Positions 58,251 to 64,000 of a stretch of 64,000 nucleotides of DNA are shown here, piece by piece. The translations under genes were made by a program, and so were the position numbers. The DNA is taken from assembly GCA_036003045.1 (NCBI GenBank), contig DASYSS010000050.1, positions 124,001 to 188,000 of the forward strand. The letters are read 5' to 3'. The notes beneath the pieces are model-generated. The model had not been told where the DNA came from. It made no database searches and saw only the letters and a list, made by a program, of their open reading frames with translations. Numbering within the stretch: position 1 is the first letter of the stretch; every line of letters starts with the position of its first letter. The DNA comes from Gemmatimonadaceae bacterium (GTDB lineage: Bacteria; Gemmatimonadota; Gemmatimonadetes; Gemmatimonadales; Gemmatimonadaceae).

Positions 58251-60550
58251 GCGGCGCGCTCCCGGCTCATGACCTCAGTGATGATTTCAATGAACGGTTG
58301 GACCGCGAGGGGCTTGGTCACGTACGCGTGCGCGCCGGCGGCACGCAGCCGCTCCACCTGGCCCGGCGTGGCATCCGCGCTGAGGATCACGACCGGAATG
58401 TTCCGGCAATCGGCGGCGTCGCGCAGTTGCTTGAGCACCTGTTCGCCGGGGATGTCGGGCAAGTGCAGATCGAGCAGAATCAGATCGGGGCGATGCAGCC
58501 GCGCCAGCTCGAGCGCCAGCCCGCCCTGCATCGCCGGGATCAGATCGAGATCGTGGTCGCGGTCGAGTATCCGCTGCACCAGCGTCAGATTCGAGAGATT
58601 GTCTTCGACGTAGAGAATCCGGCGCCGCCCGAAGTGAAGGTCGGTCGGGCGCTTCCGGAGTCCCGCGGCCGACGCGTCTTCGAGACGCGCCAACGGACTC
58701 TCGGCCTCGGCCAGTTCCACCCAGAACGTCGTGCCGACATCGATCGCGCTCTCAACGCCGATCTCGCCGCCCATGGCCTCGGCAAGGCGACGCGACAACG
58801 CGAGGCCCAGTCCTGTTCCCTCGATGCCGCGATGCTCCGCGCCGAGCCGCTCGAACGGTGTAAACAACCGGTGGAGTTTCTCGGGGACGATTCCGGCGCC
58901 CGTGTCGCGGACGAAGATCCTCAGCCGCCCGCTCGCGACGGGTTCACTGCTCACCCGTACTTCGCCCTCGGGCCGATTGTACTTGACCGCATTGGCGACC
59001 AGGTTCAGGAGAACCTGCTTGAGGCGCTGTCGATCGGCATGCACGTAGCACTCCGCCATCGCCGACGGTTCGATCGCGAGCGTCACGTGGCCGGGCGTTG
59101 CCAGCGGCGCCACCAAGTCGATGATCTCTCGCACGACTTCGTTGACGGCGACTGGTTCGGTCGACACGTGCAGGCGGCCCGATTCGATCCGCGTGATGTC
59201 CAGGACTTCGTCGATCAGCGCCAGGAGGTGTCGGCCTGCCTTGAGAATCTGATCGCCGCTCTCGCGAAGCCCTGGCGTCGTCGCGTCGAGCTCGATGAGC
59301 TGACCGAAGCCGAGAATCGCGTTCAACGGTGTGCGCAGCTCGTGGCTCATGCGCGAGAGGAATTCGCTCTTGGCGCGGCTTGCCGCCTCGGCGACCTCCC
59401 GAGCGTGACGGAGCGCTTCTTCGGCGCGCCGGCGATCGGTTACGTCGCGAATCACGCCCGCGGCGCCCGCGAAATCTCCCTCGGCGCCGCGCGACGCTCG
59501 TGCGCGGACCTCGAGCCATCGTGTCTCGTTGCCCTTGGTCGAACACCGAATCTCGAACTGGGCGTAGTCGGTGCGTCCGGCGCGGAGGGCCGCATACTGT
59601 TCGACGACCGCGGCTCGATCCTCCCCGTGCGCGCATTCGTGGATCTCGATGCCGAGCGTCTCGGCGACCGTGTAGCCCGTGATGCCGGTCCATGCGGGAT
59701 TCAAGAACGTCCATCGTCCGGAGGCATCGGTCCGAAAGATCACCTCGTCGACCTCACTGACGACGGAACGATAGCGCTCTTCGCTCTCGCGCAGCGCCTC
59801 CGCCGCGGTGAGTTGTGCGCGGACCCAGCGATCCGTCGTCGAGCCGACCATCGTCAGCGCGAGGATCACGAAAGCGCCAAGGACTACCGGCAGCGCCAGC
59901 CCCGTCGTACCGATGAGAAACTGATCGTCCATCGGTGGCATCGCGCCAGCCGATGAGAAGTGCGCGGCCGCCATCGCGGTGTAGTGCATGCCGGCGATGG
60001 CGAGGCCCATGACCACCGCGGCAATCGGGCGGAGCACCCGCCCACGTCGCGTCTCATCGTTGCGCAACCAGAGAAAGAGCCAGAGCGCTACGGTCGACGC
60101 GGCGATCGCGACGGCGACTGATGCGGCCACGAGCACGGGATCGTAGGTCAATCGCGCATCCACGCGCACCGCCGCCATGCCGGTATAGTGCATGACGACG
60201 ACGGCCACGCCGAGGCAGACACCGGCGGCGAGCCGACCCGCAATGCCCACCCGCGGTCGCCCCGCGACAAACAGCGCGAACGCGGACGCGACGACGGCCG
60301 CGAGATACGACAACGCCATGAACCACGCGTCGTACGCGATTTCGACCGGAAGATGAAACGCGAGCATGGCAACGAAGTGCATGCTCCAAATGCCGCTCCC
60401 CATCGCGACGCTTCCGCCAAGGAGCCACGCGGTGCGCGCGCGTCCGCGAGCGACCGTGACCCTGCCCGCCAGCGTGAGCGCGGTGTAGGACGCGCAGATC
60501 GCGATCAGAACGGAGAGCGCGACGAGCGGGAACTCATGAGTGCTGTGCAT
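58247..60550 (-). CDS. MHYT-domain hybrid sensor histidine kinase
   Basis: This is a 767-residue membrane kinase. The N-terminal MHYT domain has seven helices and three signature copies (SMHFVAM, MHYTGMAA, MHYTAMAA), proposed to hold copper and sense O2, CO or NO. A PAS domain follows (ERYRSVVSEVDEVIFRTDASGRW ... ITGYTVAETLG). HisKA has the His in SRMSHELRTPLNAILG. HATPase has NLVANAVKYN, RDTGAGI and GTGLGLALSRRLAE. A C-terminal receiver has its Asp in LILLDLHLPDIPG. Coupled by ATGA to the REC-GGDEF-EAL gene, it probably links gas or redox sensing to c-di-GMP. Confidence 0.96.
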   Translation of the reverse strand: MHSTHEFPLVALSVLIAICASYTALTLAGRVTVARGRARTAWLLGGSVAMGSGIWSMHFVAMLAFHLPVEIAYDAWFMALSYLAAVVASAFALFVAGRPRVGIAGRLAAGVCLGVAVVVMHYTGMAAVRVDARLTYDPVLVAASVAVAIAASTVALWLFLWLRNDETRRGRVLRPIAAVVMGLAIAGMHYTAMAAAHFSSAGAMPPMDDQFLIGTTGLALPVVLGAFVILALTMVGSTTDRWVRAQLTAAEALRESEERYRSVVSEVDEVIFRTDASGRWTFLNPAWTGITGYTVAETLGIEIHECAHGEDRAAVVEQYAALRAGRTDYAQFEIRCSTKGNETRWLEVRARASRGAEGDFAGAAGVIRDVTDRRRAEEALRHAREVAEAASRAKSEFLSRMSHELRTPLNAILGFGQLIELDATTPGLRESGDQILKAGRHLLALIDEVLDITRIESGRLHVSTEPVAVNEVVREIIDLVAPLATPGHVTLAIEPSAMAECYVHADRQRLKQVLLNLVANAVKYNRPEGEVRVSSEPVASGRLRIFVRDTGAGIVPEKLHRLFTPFERLGAEHRGIEGTGLGLALSRRLAEAMGGEIGVESAIDVGTTFWVELAEAESPLARLEDASAAGLRKRPTDLHFGRRRILYVEDNLSNLTLVQRILDRDHDLDLIPAMQGGLALELARLHRPDLILLDLHLPDIPGEQVLKQLRDAADCRNIPVVILSADATPGQVERLRAAGAHAYVTKPLAVQPFIEIITEVMSRERAA

Positions 60551-60667
60551 CGATGGCGGCAGCGTGGGGGGTCGCGGGGCGGCGGCCAGGGGGGGGCTCT
60601 CTCTGATTCAGTATTAGTATCGGCCGCGCGACTGCCGTTCTGGAGGTCGCCACCCCCATAGATGACA

Positions 60668-60696
60668 CAGCGGCATCCACTTAGTGGATGCCGCTG
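60668..60696. terminator. Stem-loop after Ig-like lipoprotein gene
   Basis: CAGCGGCATCCAC and GTGGATGCCGCTG form a perfect 13-base-pair stem around TTA, 54 bases past the minus-strand lipoprotein stop. Stable, but without a clear T-tract. Confidence 0.6.
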
Positions 60697-60749
60697 GACG
60701 ATGGAGGACGGGCTTGGACGTCGATGCTAATAGCAGGGATGGGATTCGG

Positions 60750-61823
60750 TCATCTGGCGGCGTGCGGCTCGCCGTAGATGAAGTCGTCCATCACGACGAT
60801 ATCTCGGTTCCCTTCAGCACTCGCGTTGTCGTCCACGGCAGCGTCAACCGGGGTTTTGCCCGAGGTGATCCGCACTCGTGCGACAATCGCTGCTTCGAAC
60901 ACGGCGCCGACAAATGAGAGGCCCGCTGCATCGCTCCGTCGAGGCGCCTTTACGGTCGCCAGCAGGTTTCCGGCGGCATCGAAGTACTCGATGGTGGTCG
61001 AATTCTCGAGCCCGACGTCGGCGAACACTGAACCGAATCCGGTCACCAACGCCTGCGTATTCGATCCGGCGACGACGAACTGAACATCGGTGACCGTGCT
61101 GCCCCTCGCCGTGAAGAGCTTCGGTCGGCTGAAGACGTTGAACTCGCCGGCGTAGTTCGCGTTCACGTCGACGTATCCATTGTCGCTGATCCGGAACGCT
61201 GACCCGGGCGTCGTGAATAGCACCCCGCGCGGCGAATTCACGTTGAAGAAGTTGCCGGGGAACAGGTCGTTGTTCGTGAATGCCGCGGGGACGCCGTCCC
61301 AGTTTATCTCGCGTCGCCCGTCTGCCTTCTCTCCCGCGACGTTCGGGTTGAGCGTACCAAGTAGAGCTCGATAGTCGTTGACGGAAGCGGTGATGTCGCC
61401 CGTTGCGCTCGTGATCTGCACGTTGTGCGCTGTCGCCGAAATCGTGACGGAGGTACCGTTCGCGATCGCCGCCCGCAGGGAATCAACGCCCGCCGCCGGT
61501 CCCATCGTCCACGCGATCGACGTGTTTCCGTTTGCATCCGTCTGGCTGGTCGGCGTGTTGACCGATCCGCCACCGAACGTGACCGTCCAAGTGACCACGG
61601 CGTTCGCGAGCGAGGCACCATTCTGATCCAAGACGTGCACGACAATCGGCTGAGCGAGCGGCTGGCCGACCAGGCCGACCTGTCCGTTGCCCGTGTTCAG
61701 CGTAATGCTCGTCGCGGCGAGCACCACCGCGTTGATGCCGTTGTCGTTGCAGGCCGCGCTACTCAGCAGGAGCACGCCGCCCACGGCCGGTACAAGCCAC
61801 CGCGCATAACTACGTTGTTGCAT
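60750..61823 (-). CDS. Lipoprotein with Big-1 Ig domain and a PEP-CTERM-like beta domain
   Basis: This is a 357-residue lipoprotein. The Sec signal ends in SSAAC (Cys about 25). One Ig-like Big-1 domain (about 40-135) has VVHVLDQNGASLANAVVTWTV and TDANGNTSIAWTMG. The rest is a beta-sandwich domain with INWDGVPAAFTNNDLFPGNFFNVNSPRGVLFTT, VTDVQFVVAGSNTQALVTGFGSVFADV and FVGAVFEAAIVARVRITSG, as in proteins that often precede PEP-CTERM tails; no such tail is present here. The ATG at 61823 has GGAGGGG eight bases upstream. The function is unknown; surface binding is likely. Confidence 0.85.
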   Translation of the reverse strand: MQQRSYARWLVPAVGGVLLLSSAACNDNGINAVVLAATSITLNTGNGQVGLVGQPLAQPIVVHVLDQNGASLANAVVTWTVTFGGGSVNTPTSQTDANGNTSIAWTMGPAAGVDSLRAAIANGTSVTISATAHNVQITSATGDITASVNDYRALLGTLNPNVAGEKADGRREINWDGVPAAFTNNDLFPGNFFNVNSPRGVLFTTPGSAFRISDNGYVDVNANYAGEFNVFSRPKLFTARGSTVTDVQFVVAGSNTQALVTGFGSVFADVGLENSTTIEYFDAAGNLLATVKAPRRSDAAGLSFVGAVFEAAIVARVRITSGKTPVDAAVDDNASAEGNRDIVVMDDFIYGEPHAAR

Positions 61824-62057
61824 GTTCACTACCCCTCCCTACTAGCAATGAGTCAGTTGTTGGCTTCTGCACTTGAAGACGCGCGCATCGGCGTGATCCG
61901 GACAGAGGCGCGATGTCGGTCGAGGGCATTGGACATACCGCACGCGCCGCGCTGAGGGCTGAAGCCGGAAACTCCTGTTGACGTCGATCTCACGGGAATA
62001 ACGCATCAGGTTGGGCGATCTCCTTTACGACTCTTGAGCCGTGAAGGGAGGTCGTCG

Positions 62058-62303
62058 ATGTCCCGCGAAATCGGATTGACGCAGGTGTTCATCTTCGTTG
62101 CGCTGCTCTTCACCCTCTACCGGGTTCGCAGAGGGCTGCCGCGGGGCGCACTCCGCGCCTGGCGCCAAGCGCGACGGTCGCGCGACTGGAAGGCCGCGTA
62201 TCACTTTGCGCACGGTCACCGGGAATATCGTGACCGGCGCGTCGGTCTTGGGTGGAGAGCCCCAGCGCTCACGCCACCACCACACGAGAATCGACCGCGA
62301 TGA
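62058..62303 (+). CDS. Small single-span membrane protein
   Basis: This 81-residue product starts MSREIGLTQVFIFVALLFTL, giving one N-terminal membrane helix (about 8-23). A strongly basic cytosolic part follows (RRGLPRGALRAWRQARRSRD) and a short Pro-rich end. GGGAGG lies six bases upstream of the ATG, the best ribosome site nearby, and the stop overlaps the start of the phosphoesterase gene as ATGA. That suggests production together with, or as a translational control for, the exported phosphoesterase. No family recognised. Confidence 0.7.
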   Translation: MSREIGLTQVFIFVALLFTLYRVRRGLPRGALRAWRQARRSRDWKAAYHFAHGHREYRDRRVGLGWRAPALTPPPHENRPR

Positions 62304-63643
62304 GCAACCACAACGACCGCGACAGCGACCGGTTCGACGCGCAGGGCAACACGCGTCCTACCGGATCCAACTACATCACCACCGACCAGAGCGACGACGG
62401 CATCGACCGGCGCGGCTTTCTGCGCTGTATGGCATGGGCTGGGACGGCGACGGTCTGGGGAATGGTGGGTGGAATTCCCACCTCCTTCCCCGTCAGCCGC
62501 CTGCCCTATCTCACGGACGTCCAGCGCAAGAGCATCTTCTTCGTCCAGATCAGCGACAGTCACATCGGCTTCAACAAGGAAGCGAACAAGGACGTGACCG
62601 CGACGCTGCAGGAGGCGGTGGCGAAGGTGAACGCGCTGCCGCAGCGGCCCGCGCTCGTCTTGCACACCGGTGACATCACCCAACTCGCCAAGGCGGAGGA
62701 ATTCGACACGGCGAACGAGGTATTGAAGGGACTCAAGACCAGCCGCGTCTTTTACGTCCCCGGCGAGCACGACGTCGCGACGGACAACGGCGTCACGTAT
62801 CTCAAGCGATACGGCAAGGGCACGAAGGGCGGTGGCTGGTACAGCTTCGACCACTCAGGCGTCCATTTCATCGGCCTTGTCAACGTCCTCAATCTCAAGG
62901 CGGGCGGACTCGGCTCACTCGGTGCCGAGCAGATCGCGTGGCTCAAAAAGGACGTCGCGGCGTTGCCATCGAGCGCGCCGCTCGTGCTGTTCGCGCACGT
63001 GCCGCTGTGGACGGTGTATCCGGAGTGGGGTTGGGGGACCGATGATTCGCAGCAGGCGTTGGATCTTCTCAAGCGCTTCGGATCGGTCACGGTGCTGAAC
63101 GGCCACATTCACCAGATCATGCAGAAGGTCGAAGGCAACGTGTCGTTCCACACCGCCATGTCGACCGCGTTTCCGCAGCCGACGCCCGGCACGGCGCCGG
63201 CACCGGGCCCGATGAAGGTCGAGCCGGAGCGGCTCAAGAGTGTCCTCGGCATCACCAACGTCACGTTCATTCCGGGGCGCGGCGCGCTCGCCGTCGTCGA
63301 CGCGACGCTATCCGGTGAACCGCCGGCGTTCGAGGCGGCGTCGCACGACGCGATGATGCAGCGGAAGGCGAGCCGGAAGAACTTCACGCTCGCGGCGAAC
63401 GAGATCGGGATCGACAACTTTGCGTTCGCGCCCTCACCGTTGACCGTGAAGGCCGGCACGACCGTGACGTGGATCAACAAGGACGACGTGCCCCATCTCA
63501 TCGTGAGCACGCAGGCCAAGTTCAAGCCGTCGACCGTTCTGGACACGGACCAGCGTTTCAGCGTGACGCTCGCCAAGCCGGGCACCTACGCGTACTACTG
63601 CTCGTTGCATCCGATGATGCAGGGGAAGATCGTCGTGGAGTAG
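62300..63643 (+). CDS. Tat-exported metallophosphoesterase fused to a cupredoxin domain
   Basis: This 447-residue protein has three parts. A twin-arginine signal (IDRRGFLRC, Arg37-Arg38) is followed by a calcineurin-like phosphoesterase (about 75-320) with D86-x-H88, GD 124-125, GEHD 155-158 (GNHD in most relatives), His233 in AHVPLW and GHIH 268-271. The C-terminal cupredoxin domain (about 355-447) has a His in VPHLIVS and Cys434, His437 and Met440 in CSLHPMMQG. The fusion implies a periplasmic hydrolase paired with a copper electron carrier. The substrate is unknown. The start overlaps the small membrane-protein gene as ATGA, and a strong terminator follows. Confidence 0.9.
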   Translation: MSNHNDRDSDRFDAQGNTRPTGSNYITTDQSDDGIDRRGFLRCMAWAGTATVWGMVGGIPTSFPVSRLPYLTDVQRKSIFFVQISDSHIGFNKEANKDVTATLQEAVAKVNALPQRPALVLHTGDITQLAKAEEFDTANEVLKGLKTSRVFYVPGEHDVATDNGVTYLKRYGKGTKGGGWYSFDHSGVHFIGLVNVLNLKAGGLGSLGAEQIAWLKKDVAALPSSAPLVLFAHVPLWTVYPEWGWGTDDSQQALDLLKRFGSVTVLNGHIHQIMQKVEGNVSFHTAMSTAFPQPTPGTAPAPGPMKVEPERLKSVLGITNVTFIPGRGALAVVDATLSGEPPAFEAASHDAMMQRKASRKNFTLAANEIGIDNFAFAPSPLTVKAGTTVTWINKDDVPHLIVSTQAKFKPSTVLDTDQRFSVTLAKPGTYAYYCSLHPMMQGKIVVE

Positions 63644-63665
63644 CGTCGAGCGCGGAGCCGCAACA

Positions 63666-63704
63666 CGAGAGAGGGGACTCGCGATTGGCGAGTCCCCTCT
63701 CTCG
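63666..63704. terminator. Bidirectional 17-bp hairpin terminator between convergent genes
   Basis: A perfect 17-base-pair stem from 63666-63682 to 63688-63704 with a GATTG loop, followed by TTTG on the plus strand. It lies 22 bases after the phosphoesterase stop and 26 bases after the tatC stop on the other strand, so it can serve both. Confidence 0.85.
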
Positions 63705-63730
63705 TTTGCCCGGACCTTCGCGATCTACGA

Positions 63731-64000
63731 TCAGTAGCGGCGGCGGCTCGCGACGCGCCGACCGGCGACAATGCTCAACTCGTAGAGCGCGTACAGCGGC
63801 GCGGCCATGGCGATCGTCGTCCACACCAGATCGCCCGGCGTGAGCAGCGCGCCAACCAGCACGCTGCCGAACAGCGCGACGCGACGGAGCTCGACCAAGC
63901 GTTGCGGCGTCACGATGTCCAGCCACACGAGGCCGACGACGACGATCGGGAGCTGGAAGCCAAGCCCGAACGCGAGCGCCATGTCGACGGCGAAGGAGAA
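63731..64000 (-). CDS. tatC: TatC, Sec-independent translocase subunit (partial, 3' part)
   Basis: About 89 C-terminal residues of TatC are visible, running off the right edge: FSFAVDMALAFGLGFQLPIV, then LVWLDIVTPQRLVELRRVALFGSVLVGALLTPGDLVWTTIAMAAPLYALYELSI. The Phe/Gly-rich helix with GxxFQLP and the block ALLTPGD are the usual C-terminal signature, covering the last two helices. TatC is the receptor of the twin-arginine export pathway, needed by the phosphoesterase next door and by the DsrE-like protein at 30.5 kb. The N-terminus and any tatA/tatB genes lie outside the window. Confidence 0.9.
   Translation of the reverse strand, partial: FSFAVDMALAFGLGFQLPIVVVGLVWLDIVTPQRLVELRRVALFGSVLVGALLTPGDLVWTTIAMAAPLYALYELSIVAGRRVASRRRY

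Noticed and set aside
1-64000. CRISPR arrays, tRNA/rRNA genes, insertion sequences or prophage
   Set aside because: No regularly spaced repeats, cloverleaf-like segments, transposase motifs or phage structural genes were recognised by reading; weak or unusual RNAs could still be missed.

Overview
The window is high-GC bacterial chromosome with dense genes, strong third-position GC bias and many 1-4 base stop/start overlaps. Several features together suggest Gemmatimonadota: a clade II type nitrous oxide reductase cluster, ADOP-type (duplicated MacB/FtsX) permeases with a PadR regulator, a TonB-linked outer-membrane receptor, and many Sec lipoproteins with Ig-like, RCC1-like or arylsulfotransferase domains. 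This assignment is an inference from gene content. I saw no rRNA, tRNA, CRISPR array, insertion sequence or prophage.

Layout. (1) 0.85-7.8 kb: a compact minus-strand nos operon (nosZ-nosB-nosL-nosD-nosF-nosY-cupredoxin) for N2O respiration. It lies divergent from an Rrf2-type Fe-S regulator, with a perfect 8-3-8 palindrome between them. (2) 7.8-21.4 kb: a stress island holding a TPC-type P1B ATPase, a group 2 sigma-70 factor, three tandem-domain universal stress proteins, an outer-membrane barrel, an AI-2E/PerM-type permease, an MgtC/DUF4010 protein, Hsp20, a LuxR-type response regulator and a VIT-type metal transporter. Two gene relics lie here (a BON domain and an LptB C-terminus). A short CGTCAGG-type motif recurs in front of several of these genes, three times in front of the response regulator. 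(3) 21.5-39.5 kb: envelope and transport genes, namely Ig-like lipoprotein, PadR plus ADOP permease, TonB-type receptor, Tat-exported DsrE-like protein, histidine kinase, DUF4239 protein, DoxX and a second ADOP permease. (4) 39.5-46.6 kb: DUF3761 protein, topoisomerase IB, a release-factor-like (baeRF/Vms1-type) protein, a frameshifted cupin, an RCC1-like propeller lipoprotein and an arylsulfotransferase-like lipoprotein. (5) 46.6-55.5 kb: SNF2 helicase, YceH, serA-serB, DUF2127 protein, a YchF-like P-loop NTPase whose start appears to be AUC, and a cysteine-synthase-like PLP enzyme. (6) 55.7-64 kb: lipoproteins, a translationally coupled c-di-GMP/hybrid-kinase pair, a Tat-exported metallophosphoesterase-cupredoxin fusion, and the 3' part of tatC at the right edge.

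How the genes may work together. N2O reduction, Fe-S sensing, metal transport, USPs, Hsp20 and a dedicated response regulator would suit a cell moving between oxic growth and low-oxygen persistence. The two small cupredoxin modules (end of the nos operon, and fused to the phosphoesterase) point to copper-based redox chemistry in the envelope. No NosZ-specific cytochromes, NosR or NosGH are present in the window.
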